This document shows, in pieces, positions 1 through 7,932 of a stretch of 42,653 bases of DNA. Numbering within the stretch: the stretch's first letter is position 1; each line of letters opens with the position of its first letter. The DNA lies in assembly GCA_913031285.1 (NCBI GenBank), contig CAJWEI010000025.1:1-42653 (forward strand), in the 5' to 3' direction. The translations under genes and the position numbers were made by a program. The DNA is from an uncultured Alphaproteobacteria bacterium (GTDB lineage: Bacteria > Pseudomonadota > Alphaproteobacteria > Rhodobacterales > Rhodobacteraceae). A model generated the notes under the pieces. It saw only the letters and a program-made list of their open reading frames with translations. It was not told the origin of the DNA and searched no databases.

Positions 1-949
1 AGCCATATCTCAGAAGGTGGCGGTAAGGGTATTGAAGTTTTAAAGCTCAACGCGACAAGCCTTGTTGAAACTTATGCACTCCTTTTACGCCACGACAGTG
101 TTCATGGGAGTTTTTCTGATAAAGTCACCGTGAACGATAATTCAATCGATCTTGGACAAGGTCCAATTGAGGTTATTTCAACGTATTAATCCAACGAACT
201 AGATTGGAAGGATTGCAAAATAGTATTAGAATGCACAGGCAAATTCAATGATGGCAACATTGCAGCTTTGCATATCAAACAAGGCACTAAAGCCGTACTT
301 ATTTCGGCACCCGCGAAGAACGTCCATAAAAAAATTGTATATGGTATAAATGATCAAAATTTAATCTCTAATGATACAATGATTTTCAACGGCTCATTTT
401 ACAACCAATTGCCTTGCGCCACTGGCCAAAGTCCTCAACGACGCTATTGGAATCGAATATGGCATGATGACAACTATTCATTACTATACTGTCGACCAAC
501 TGACCTTGGATCGCCAGCACAGTGACTTATATCGAGCCAGAGCTTCTGCAATGGCAATGATCCTGGCCTCAAAAGATGCCGCTAAGGCGCTTGGAGAAGT
601 TCTGCCAGGGCTTAAGGGTTGCCTTGACGGAACAGCAATGAACGTTCCAACCCGCAACGTATTAGCAATTGATCTAGCCTTTGAAGCCAAAAAAGATGTT
701 ACAACTCAAGATGTCAACGAAGTTGTCCGTGAGACCTCTGAAGGCCATTTGGAACACGTCCTAGCCTTTGACCCAGAGCCAAGAGTATTGATCGATTTCA
801 ATCATACTACATATTCGTCAATATTTGTGCCAGAACAAACGAAAGTGGTCGGAAGACGTATGGCAAGGGTTTTGGCTTGGTACGATAATGAATGGAGGTT
901 CTCGTGTCGCATGACAGATGTAGCTACATCCATTGGTAGATTACTTTGA
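1..949 (+). pseudogene. Glyceraldehyde-3-phosphate dehydrogenase, broken copy (5' end outside window)
   Basis: Read across frames this is a type I GAPDH lacking its N-terminal NAD-binding start, which lies before the window. In frame 1 it reads from SHISEGGGKG to an in-frame TAA at 187-189, then continues recognisably (DCKIVLECTGKF, VLISAPAKN, IVYGIND). At 397-400 the family motif SCTTNCLAP is interrupted: TCA is followed by TTTT, then ACA ACC AAT TGC CTT in frame 2. One extra base therefore falls in the catalytic cysteine codon and removes it. Frame 2 then continues (MMTTIHYYTVDQLTLD, DLYRARA, WYDNEW) to the natural stop at 947-949. WYDNEWGFS has become WYDNEWRFS. The copy sits about 350 bp upstream of an intact gap in the same direction, so it is a decayed tandem paralogue. 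With no cysteine, a stop and a frameshift, activity is not expected. Confidence 0.93.
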
Positions 950-1299
950 TAAGTCACTTAGTGATGACGATACCATTTTCAACCGTGCTGCTTTATGCCT
1001 ACCGCTTTGGAATTTTGCTTTAGCTAACGCCAATTATTATTCTTGATATGCAGGCGAATTCAATTGCTAAACAAACTTGGGTATTTACTTATTTTGATCT
1101 TTATTTGCATTATTTAAGGTTAAATTCTGATGGGCCAAAATATACTTTATTTTAAACCTCTTTTAGAAACGACTTCTTGAGAACATTTGCCGTGTCGCGG
1201 TAATCACAAAATCGAGACAAATACCGTTTAATGGTTGACAAACTAAAACAGATAGACTTGTTAGCGCTAACAAGCTTCTCAACAACATCGGAAGATTTT
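950..1299. other. Intergenic region between broken GAPDH copy and gap
   Basis: AT-rich sequence with no coding signal I can support. It presumably holds the gap promoter and 5' leader, but no clear -35/-10 pair stands out. The only firm element is the Shine-Dalgarno-like CGGAAG at 1289-1294, five bases before the gap ATG. Confidence 0.5.
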
Positions 1300-2301
1300 A
1301 TGCCAATAAAAGTAGCAATAAACGGATTTGGACGCATTGGGCGAAACATACTGCGCAGCGCGATAGAATATAACCGTAAAGATATAGAAATTATTGCGAT
1401 AAATGATTTGGCTCCCGTTGAAACAAATGCTCATTTATTAAAATACGATAGCATATACGGAAAGTTTCCGGGAAAAATTATAATTGACGGCGATATAATC
1501 AATGTAGGTTTAGGTCCAATCCAAGTAACAAATTTGAGAAACCCCAAGGACTTACCTTGGGCAGATGTTGATATCGTATTGGAATGTACAGGAATTTTTA
1601 CATCAAAAGAACAGGCTAGTAATCATCTTAATAGCGGGGCCAGAAAGGTACTGGTTTCAGCTCCATCCAGTGATGCAGATAAAACCATAGTCTACGGGGT
1701 AAACCATAAAATCCTAGGGCCTGATGATATTATTGTTTCCAATGCCTCCTGTACGACGAATTGCTTGGCTCCCGTCGTAAAAGTTCTGGATGAACTCGTT
1801 GGGATAAAAAAGGGGTTTATGACGACCATCCATAGTTATACCGGCGATCAACCGACCTTGGACCGTGGTCACAGCGATCTTTATCGCGCGCGCGCAGCTG
1901 CACTGAATATGATCCCAACATCAACGGGTGCAGCGCGGGCAGTCGGACTGGTCCTCCCCCAGTTAGAGGGAAAACTGGATGGTGTTTCAATACGCGTACC
2001 AACTCCTAATGTATCATGTGTGGACCTTACTTTTGAAGCTGCCCAAAACACAAGCACAGAAGAGATAAACAGCGCGATACATTCCGCCGCAAGTGGTGCG
2101 CTAGCCGGTATTTTGGGAGTAACAGACGAAAAGCTTGTTTCGATGGATTTTATCCACGACAGTCGGTCAAGTATTTTTGCAACTGATCAAACTAAAGTTA
2201 TGGGTGGCAATTTTTGCAGGATATTAACTTGGTACGATAATGAATGGGGATTTTCCACACGCATGTTGGACACAGCCGCTGCAATGGGAAGATTAATGTG
2301 A
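1300..2301 (+). CDS. gap: Type I glyceraldehyde-3-phosphate dehydrogenase
   Basis: Cytosolic enzyme of glycolysis/gluconeogenesis that oxidatively phosphorylates glyceraldehyde 3-phosphate to 1,3-bisphosphoglycerate. The 333-residue product is full length. The dinucleotide-binding fold begins at residues 1-15 (INGFGRIGR), with an Asp in AINDLAP near residue 36 that usually indicates NAD preference. The catalytic motif is SCTTNCLAP with Cys151, His178 lies in TTIHSYTGDQ, and the C-terminal WYDNEWGFSTRM signature is intact. An in-frame start exists upstream at 1231, but the ATG at 1300 is chosen because it matches the family N-terminus (MPIKVAINGFG) and has CGGAAG five bases before it. This is the only functional GAPDH in the window; its upstream paralogue is broken. 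The Calvin-cycle and glycolytic roles cannot be separated from sequence alone. Confidence 0.97.
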   Translation: MPIKVAINGFGRIGRNILRSAIEYNRKDIEIIAINDLAPVETNAHLLKYDSIYGKFPGKIIIDGDIINVGLGPIQVTNLRNPKDLPWADVDIVLECTGIFTSKEQASNHLNSGARKVLVSAPSSDADKTIVYGVNHKILGPDDIIVSNASCTTNCLAPVVKVLDELVGIKKGFMTTIHSYTGDQPTLDRGHSDLYRARAAALNMIPTSTGAARAVGLVLPQLEGKLDGVSIRVPTPNVSCVDLTFEAAQNTSTEEINSAIHSAASGALAGILGVTDEKLVSMDFIHDSRSSIFATDQTKVMGGNFCRILTWYDNEWGFSTRMLDTAAAMGRLM

Positions 2302-2386
2302 ACCAATCGCTGCTTTCCGATATAGCAGCCTGATGTGTTAAACGTCATTATAATTTCAATATATTGTAGCACAATACTAAGAATCG

Positions 2387-2884
2387 TTAGGCTGTCCCTA
2401 ATTTGCCAAGCAAGCGGCTGTTCACATAGGGCGTTACAAAAGTACTAATATCTCCTTCGAGCCTTGCAATTTCCTTTACCAACTTTGAAGCGATGGCCTG
2501 ATGTTTGGCTTCTGCCATCAGGAAAACAGTCTCAATGGATGAATCCATGGCTCTGTTCATGCCAACCATTTGAAATTCGTATTCAAAGTCTGCCACAGCC
2601 CTTAAGCCACGCACGATCACCTGAGCCCCAACATCATGCGCACAATCAATCAATAGATTCTCAAACGGGTGTGCAACAATTTTAGTGCCTGTATCATTTG
2701 AGAGTGCTGCACATTCCCTCTCAATCATCTCGACGCGCTCTTCCAGTGAAAAAAGCGGACCCTTATCACGATTTATGGCAACACCTATGACCAGCCGATC
2801 CACCAACATCGCCGCACGTCTAATGATATCTACATGACCAAGTGTGATCGGATCAAAAGTGCCGGGATAGAGTCCAACGCGCAT
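2387..2884 (-). CDS. coaD: Phosphopantetheine adenylyltransferase
   Basis: Catalyses the penultimate step of coenzyme A synthesis, joining 4'-phosphopantetheine and ATP to give dephospho-CoA. The 165-residue length is typical. The nucleotidyltransferase signature GTFDPITLGH (residues 8-17) carries the T/HxGH ATP-binding motif. IVRGLRAVADFEYEFQM near residues 90-105 holds the conserved substrate-binding segment, and the C-terminal ASKLVKEIARLEGD holds the second nucleotide-binding helix. It converges on gap with 85 bp between the stops and no obvious shared terminator. No pantothenate-pathway neighbour is nearby, which is common for coaD. Confidence 0.97.
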   Translation of the reverse strand: MRVGLYPGTFDPITLGHVDIIRRAAMLVDRLVIGVAINRDKGPLFSLEERVEMIERECAALSNDTGTKIVAHPFENLLIDCAHDVGAQVIVRGLRAVADFEYEFQMVGMNRAMDSSIETVFLMAEAKHQAIASKLVKEIARLEGDISTFVTPYVNSRLLGKLGTA

Positions 2885-3446
2885 GTCTTTTTACCTACCA
2901 ATTAAATTTCGTTAGACGAAAACAACAGCATTCATTTCGGAAAAGCAACCCTCAATTAGTCTCCCATAATCATGTTTTCCAAAGCTACCTTTTCATTAGA
3001 TAATTGAAAAAGTGTGACTTTTACGACGTCACCTTGCGTAATTAATCCCATTAGTTAATAAATTTCTAAAAGAGCACTTAACGAAATTGACGTGCAAACA
3101 TGATCGAAAACATCTGATCCGCCGTTGCATCAAGACTACAATTTACAAGCTGGCGGATGATAATATCACCCGCCGCTATATCGAGGGGTAAAGTTCCCAT
3201 TCTGCTATTGTGCGGACAATAACTCGCTCGCAAAGAATGCCTTGAACAGTTTCCTGATAGGAAGAAATAACAACTAGACCAATCTATTGAGAGGTTAAAA
3301 TTATTGTAATGTCATTTACTTTTGAATCAGTGGCAGCGGTTATTAGACCATTACTACCTTGGGCCTTTAATATCTGCTTAACCGGCATAGCATGCTTCCA
3401 CAGTATAAATTTGATAAGGAATTACTTTGAGTAATCGCATGTTTCG
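2885..3446. other. Intergenic stretch with possible degraded coding remnant
   Basis: No intact gene. On the minus strand 3078-3200 is an open stretch beginning MGTLPLDIAAGDIIIRQL and ending in a TAA. A second frame just upstream (3201-3290) reads GILCERVIVRTIAEW. The amino-acid texture looks coding, and the two frames could be one gene split by a frameshift. I do not recognise the family, and no ribosome-binding site precedes the short frame. The rest is AT-rich and featureless. Confidence 0.3.
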
Positions 3447-4333
3447 TCAAGCTTTTCTCTCTAAAGGAGCCACTTCAAAACGAGCCTTGCTAATAAGATC
3501 TTTCGCAAATCGGTTCAACCTATTAACGGGACGATCATCGCTTTGCCATGTAAGATATAATAATCTTCTTAGTAAAAATACTTCTAATGGAACCCGTTCA
3601 AGATTTGGTTCAAAAGGCAGTGCAAAGCCATGCACTATCCCCACTCCAGCGCCAGTTCGGAGTAGATTAAACTGTGCCGAGACAGAATTTGAAGCCAAAA
3701 ACACGCGCTCAAGTCCAAATTCAGAAAGGTAGCCAAGTTCCTTATCAAAAATTATTTCTGCAATATAGCCAACAAAACGACGTTCTTTGAGATCTGATAG
3801 CCTGTTAAACTCATCGGGTTGTTTTAAGTTCTTTTTTGAAGCAGTCAAATCGAGATTACAGTCAGCAATTTTTTGAACACTTAAATGCCCCGTTTTCGGT
3901 GACTTACCGCTACAGCCGTAGCTGCTTCAGGCTTGGATAGATTTACCAAGCGCAGAAGAGCAATAATCTCGATGTCCAAATTAGGGCGGCGATCCTAGAT
4001 AGCAGCTCAGACTTGAGGGACGACGAAATTTGCGCACCCGTCTGGCGTACCAATCCTTATCTCGCCCTTGAGAGGTGTCCCCTTCCCACCAACATCTAGG
4101 TTTACACCAGCCATTTCATTTTCAATACGCAACGCCTGTTCCATCAAGCACATTCCAGCATATGTAAGCACATATACAAGCGAAGACTTTGCAAAAAGAG
4201 GCGCTCCTAAGTTCTGTTCAAGGCGAGCAACACGCCTGCCACTGTTGCGGAATCTACTCTTAATATGCTTCCAGTCGCAGATAGAGTCTCAGCTCTACCC
4301 ACAACAATAAATACGGGGAGATCATCCCATTGG
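3447..4333 (-). pseudogene. LysR-family transcriptional regulator, decayed
   Basis: Read on the minus strand across frames this is a whole LysR regulator. The N-terminal helix-turn-helix starts near 4331 (WDDLPVFIVVGRAETLSATG, then RVDSATVA). A one-base deletion near 4236-4238 shifts the frame, after which it continues RVARLEQNLGAPLF, then KGEIRIGTPDGCANFVVPQ. In-frame stops follow at 4007-4009 and 3995-3997. After PNLDIEIIALLRLVNLSKPE another frameshift (near 3890) leads into GHLSVQKIADCNLDLTASKK. The C-terminal effector domain is still open for 130 codons (RRFVGYIAEIIFDKELGYL, RTGAGVGIVHGFALPFEP, DRPVNRLNRFAKDLI). It lies divergent from mmsA, the usual place of its local activator in related bacteria. 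At least two stops and two frameshifts make function implausible. Confidence 0.88.
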
Positions 4334-4440
4334 TAAGTTATGTCCAATTTTGCAAAATTGCAGTATTACTTTAAATTTTTAACTCTTTCCTCAGCATTTC
4401 TGCAAGGCTATGATGATCATCAATGATAGGAGAATAATTA

Positions 4441-5940
4441 ATGGAAGAATTAACTCATTACATCGGGGGCGAACATGTCAAAGGCTCATCCGGACGTTTT
4501 GCTGATGTTTTTAATCCTGCCACAGGTGAAGTACAGGCCAAAGTCCCTTTAGCCTCAAGCGATGAAATATCTCAAGCAGTCGAAATTGCATCCAAAGCAC
4601 AAATAGTATGGGGTGCGGTTAACCCACAGAGGCGTGCCCGCGTGATGATGAAATTTGTCGATCTTTTGAACCGCGATATGGATAAACTTGCCGAGACCCT
4701 AAGCCGGGAGCACGGTAAAACTATTCCGGATGCAAAGGGTGATGTTCAACGAGGTCTAGAAGTCGTCGAGTATTGCATTGGTGCACCCCAGCTTTTGAAG
4801 GGTGAGTACACAGACGGCGCAGGTCCAGGTATCGACATGTATTCGATGCGACAGGCCTTAGGTGTCACAGCCGGCATAACCCCATTTAATTTTCCTGCTA
4901 TGATTCCAATGTGGATGTTTGCACCAGCCATTGCCTGTGGCAATGCCTTTATTCTCAAACCATCCGAGCGCGATCCCTCGGTGCCCTTGATGCTGGCCGA
5001 GCTGCTAGAGGAAGCCGGCTTGCCTAAAGGTATTTTGCAAGTCGTGAATGGCGATAAACAAGCGGTTGATGCTATACTAGACAACCAGGTTATACAGTCC
5101 ATTGGTTTTGTTGGTTCTACTCCGATTGCTGAATATATATACGGCCGCGGCTGCAGCAATGGAAAGCGCGTCCAATGTTTTGGTGGCGCAAAAAATCATA
5201 TGATCATTATGCCAGACGCGGACATGGATCAAGCAGCAGACGCACTGGTTGGAGCGGGATATGGTGCGGCAGGAGAACGGTGTATGGCCATATCTGTTGC
5301 AGTACCTGTTGGCGATGAAACAGCGGACAAGTTAATTGAAAAGCTTATTCCCAGGATCGAAAAACTCAAAGTCGGCCCATATACCGCAGGCGATGATATT
5401 GATTATGGGCCTGTTGTTACAGCAGCAGCCAAACAAAACATTCTTGGCCTTGTCAAAAGCGGCGTAGAACAGGGTGCAGAACTAGTTGTGGATGGCCGCA
5501 ACTTTAATCTTCAAGGATATGAAGACGGATTCTTTGTTGGGGCGCATTTGTTTGACCGCGTAACGCCTGACATGGATATCTATAAGATGGAAATCTTTGG
5601 TCCCGTTCTCAGCACAGTTAGAGCCGCAAGCTATGAGGAAGCGATCGGGTTGGCTATGGATCATGAATATGGAAATGGCACGGCCATTTTTACTCGCGAC
5701 GGAGATGCGGCACGCGATTTCGCACACCGCATTAATATCGGTATGGTCGGTATCAATGTTCCTATCCCAGTACCGTTAGCCTACCACACATTTGGAGGCT
5801 GGAAAAAATCAGTCTTTGGTGATTTAAACCAGCATGGTCCGGATGCGTTTAAGTTCTACACAAGAACGAAAACAATCACCTCTCGTTGGCCGTCAGGTAT
5901 AAAAGAAGGTGGAGAATTCAACTTTAAAGCGATGGACTAA
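4441..5940 (+). CDS. mmsA: CoA-acylating methylmalonate-semialdehyde dehydrogenase
   Basis: Converts methylmalonate semialdehyde (from valine) or malonate semialdehyde to propionyl-CoA or acetyl-CoA with NAD and release of CO2. The 499-residue length is normal. Aldehyde dehydrogenase landmarks are ITPFNFPAMIPMWMF (cofactor region), FILKPSERDPS, and FVGSTPIAEYIY. The FGGAKNH segment replaces the ELGGK of ordinary aldehyde dehydrogenases, as in this CoA-acylating class. Catalytic Cys281 lies in GERCMAIS, and the end reads GPDAFKFYTRTKTIT. The start has GGAG about eight bases upstream. The regulator divergent to it is a pseudogene, and no mmsB or acyl-CoA dehydrogenase follows, so it now stands alone between its dead regulator and a terminator. 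Confidence 0.97.
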   Translation: MEELTHYIGGEHVKGSSGRFADVFNPATGEVQAKVPLASSDEISQAVEIASKAQIVWGAVNPQRRARVMMKFVDLLNRDMDKLAETLSREHGKTIPDAKGDVQRGLEVVEYCIGAPQLLKGEYTDGAGPGIDMYSMRQALGVTAGITPFNFPAMIPMWMFAPAIACGNAFILKPSERDPSVPLMLAELLEEAGLPKGILQVVNGDKQAVDAILDNQVIQSIGFVGSTPIAEYIYGRGCSNGKRVQCFGGAKNHMIIMPDADMDQAADALVGAGYGAAGERCMAISVAVPVGDETADKLIEKLIPRIEKLKVGPYTAGDDIDYGPVVTAAAKQNILGLVKSGVEQGAELVVDGRNFNLQGYEDGFFVGAHLFDRVTPDMDIYKMEIFGPVLSTVRAASYEEAIGLAMDHEYGNGTAIFTRDGDAARDFAHRINIGMVGINVPIPVPLAYHTFGGWKKSVFGDLNQHGPDAFKFYTRTKTITSRWPSGIKEGGEFNFKAMD

Positions 5941-5965
5941 CCTCCTAAATTTTATAAAAATTAAG

Positions 5966-5997
5966 AAGGCCACTGCATTTTCAGCGGTGGCTTTTTG
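5966..5997 (+). terminator. Rho-independent terminator after mmsA
   Basis: Stem GCCACTGC (5969-5976) pairs with GCGGTGGC (5984-5991), with one G-U wobble and a seven-base loop, followed by TTTTT. It lies about 25 bp beyond the mmsA stop. Confidence 0.85.
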
Positions 5998-6059
5998 TGA
6001 TTTGCACTGACTAAAAAAAATTTTCCACTCCACTTTTTGGCAAAAACAACAACAGTGCG

Positions 6060-6106
6060 TTTACGACTTTGCGTCGTATTCGGGTTAGAATCGTAAATTT
6101 TTTAAA
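6060..6106 (+). promoter_or_regulatory. Nested inverted repeat upstream of mttB-like gene
   Basis: TTTACGA (6060-6066) and TCGTAAA (6091-6097) form a perfect inverted repeat. It encloses a tight hairpin, ACGAC-TTTGC-GTCGT (6063-6077), and is followed by a run of T. It could be an operator for a dimeric regulator, a second terminator behind mmsA, or the end of a small RNA. The sequence does not decide between these. Confidence 0.45.
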
Positions 6107-6119
6107 AATACGCTTGAGG

Positions 6120-6223
6120 AAAACTGGTAGACGATAGATGCAGCAGGAAGCGTCTAAGATACAGAATGTTATTTTAACAATCCGTGCGGGAAGGGGTAGG
6201 GCTGCCCGCGGGGCGCCAGTTTT
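6120..6223 (+). promoter_or_regulatory. Foldable, cloverleaf-like 5' leader of mttB-like gene
   Basis: AAAACTGG (6120-6127) pairs perfectly with CCAGTTTT (6216-6223). The closed interior holds three further hairpins in order: AGACG/CGTCT (6129-6133 with 6151-6155), TGTTA/TAACA (6167-6171 with 6175-6179), and GCGGG/CCCGC (6186-6190 with 6205-6209). The GC-rich 3' part stands out from the AT-rich surroundings. The ribosome-binding site (GGAG at 6264-6267) lies 40 bases downstream and is not sequestered by these helices. I could not match it to a named riboswitch. The GGGAA and CTGCCCGC segments recall pieces of the cobalamin riboswitch core, but no B12 box follows. A regulatory RNA is an inference from pairing alone. 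Confidence 0.4.
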
Positions 6224-6273
6224 AATGCTTTGATTTCTTTGTACTTACCCTTTGGCAATATTCGGAGACTACC

Positions 6274-7812
6274 ATGACTGCCCAATCACCCCGCCGCGCC
6301 GGTGGACGTTCTGCCAGAAGATCTGCTCGTGCTGCTCCTTTATCCGATCATTTACGCCCCGTACGTGCAGGCATGACCGGTGGCACCTACCAACCACTAA
6401 GTGCTGAGGGTGTTGATCACATTCACCAAGCTGTTCTCAATGCACTTGAAAACATAGGCCTTGCCGATGCGCCACCAAGCGGTATTGAATACATGACAAA
6501 CGCAGGGGCAAGTTTAGGGGCCGATGGTCGCGTTCGTTTCCCACGTGCCCTGATCGAAGACACAATTTCTGCTGCCAATCGGTCAATCACTCTTTTCAGC
6601 AGAGATGGGAAAAATGACCTCGACCTGTCCGGTAGTAAAGTTCATTATGGAACGGCCGGCGCCGCCGTGCATGTTGTTGATGTGGAGGGGCGTAATTATC
6701 GTGAAAGTACTGTTCAGGATTTGTTTGATGCAGCACGGTTAGTGGATAAACTAGATAACATCCATTTCCTACAACGTCCTATGGTCTGCAGAGATATTCT
6801 TGACAATCGAGAAATGGATCTCAACACTCTATACACGTGTTGTGCGGGAACAACAAAACATGTAGGTGTCTCTTTTACAGAAGAATTATTTGCAAAAGAC
6901 GGATTCAAGCTACTCCATATGATTGCTGGTGGAGAAGAGAAGTGGCGCGCACGCCCTTTTGTCTCTAATTCTAACTGTTTTGTCGTTCCACCAATGAAAT
7001 TTGCGACAGAAAGCTGCCTAGTTATGGAAGAATGCATTCGTCAAGGCATGCCAATCCTCCTTTTGAGTGCAGGCCAGGCAGGCGCGACAGCCCCTGCCCC
7101 AATCGCGGGCGCAATTGTACAAGCCGTTGCGGAATGTTTAGCAGGTCTGGTTTATGTAAACGCTGTAAAACCGCGGCATCCAGCAATTTTCGGCACTTGG
7201 CCGTTTGTCTCAGATCTCCGCACAGGTGCCATGTCTGGTGGCAGCGGAGAACAGGCCCTGCTAACCGCTGGCTGTGCGCAGATGCATAATTTCTATGATT
7301 TACCAGGCGGCGCTGCGGCAGGTATTGCGGATGCCAAGTTGCCAGATATGCAAGCAGGTTGGGAACAGGCAACATCAAGTGTAATGGCAGGTCTTGCAGG
7401 CCTTAACATGGTGTATGAGGCCGCTGGCATGCACGCCTCCTTGCTCGGGTTTTGCTTGGAGTCCTTGGTACTCGGCGATGACCTACTAGGGCAAGCAATG
7501 CGATGTGTGCGCGGAATTGAAGTCACTGAAGATTCTGTTAGCGTCGATGTCATCCGCGAAACCTGCCTGTCTGGTCCCGGTCATTACCTAGGCTCTGATC
7601 AAACTTTATCTCTCATGCAAACTGAATACGTTTATCCAATGCTTGGCGATCGAACATCACCAAAGGAATGGGATGAGATAGGGAAGCCTGACCTTATTCA
7701 AATGGCGATTGCGCGCAAAGACGCTATTTTATCAGAACCTTCTGCCGCACAGTTTTCACCAGAAGTTGATAAGGCCATAAGAGAAGTATTTAATATACAT
7801 TTACCTATGTAA
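6274..7812 (+). CDS. Trimethylamine methyltransferase (MttB) family protein, non-pyrrolysine type
   Basis: Member of the MttB superfamily, whose enzymes transfer a methyl group from quaternary or tertiary amines to a corrinoid protein. The 512-residue product is full length and has no in-frame TAG, so it is the non-pyrrolysine kind common in Roseobacter-type genomes; the substrate is unknown (betaine-like quaternary amines are known for relatives). The N-terminus is Arg-rich and low complexity (RRAGGRSARRSARAA). The TIM-barrel body includes KVHYGTAGAAVHVVD, KHVGVSF, ILLLSAGQAGATAPAPIAGA, IFGTWPFVSDLRTGAMSGGS and LPDMQAGWEQATSS. GGAG lies six bases before the ATG. No corrinoid protein, reactivase or methyl-acceptor methyltransferase gene is adjacent, so any partner must be encoded elsewhere. 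Its unusual leader is described separately. Confidence 0.88.
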   Translation: MTAQSPRRAGGRSARRSARAAPLSDHLRPVRAGMTGGTYQPLSAEGVDHIHQAVLNALENIGLADAPPSGIEYMTNAGASLGADGRVRFPRALIEDTISAANRSITLFSRDGKNDLDLSGSKVHYGTAGAAVHVVDVEGRNYRESTVQDLFDAARLVDKLDNIHFLQRPMVCRDILDNREMDLNTLYTCCAGTTKHVGVSFTEELFAKDGFKLLHMIAGGEEKWRARPFVSNSNCFVVPPMKFATESCLVMEECIRQGMPILLLSAGQAGATAPAPIAGAIVQAVAECLAGLVYVNAVKPRHPAIFGTWPFVSDLRTGAMSGGSGEQALLTAGCAQMHNFYDLPGGAAAGIADAKLPDMQAGWEQATSSVMAGLAGLNMVYEAAGMHASLLGFCLESLVLGDDLLGQAMRCVRGIEVTEDSVSVDVIRETCLSGPGHYLGSDQTLSLMQTEYVYPMLGDRTSPKEWDEIGKPDLIQMAIARKDAILSEPSAAQFSPEVDKAIREVFNIHLPM

Positions 7813-7863
7813 GCTTCGCTGAAACTTAATCATTTAGAATTTATTTTTTCTGTACTGCAGCAC

Positions 7864-7896
7864 TATAGCTCTGGTCATTTACAATCAGAGCCTATA
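7864..7896 (+). promoter_or_regulatory. Hairpin in typA leader
   Basis: TATAGCTCTG (7864-7873) pairs with CAGAG-C-CTATA (7886-7896), with a single bulged C and a 12-base loop, about 37 bases before the typA start. No T-run follows, so it is not a typical terminator for the preceding gene. It may be a leader structure. Confidence 0.35.
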
Positions 7897-7932
7897 GGGC
7901 ATCGCAAACACCGATAATCTAGGAAAAACTGA

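Noticed and set aside
6184-6223. Resemblance of GGGAA and CTGCCCGC in the mttB-like leader to a cobalamin riboswitch core
   Set aside because: The order is partly right, but the conserved bases after CCCGC are missing and no B12 box follows before the start codon.
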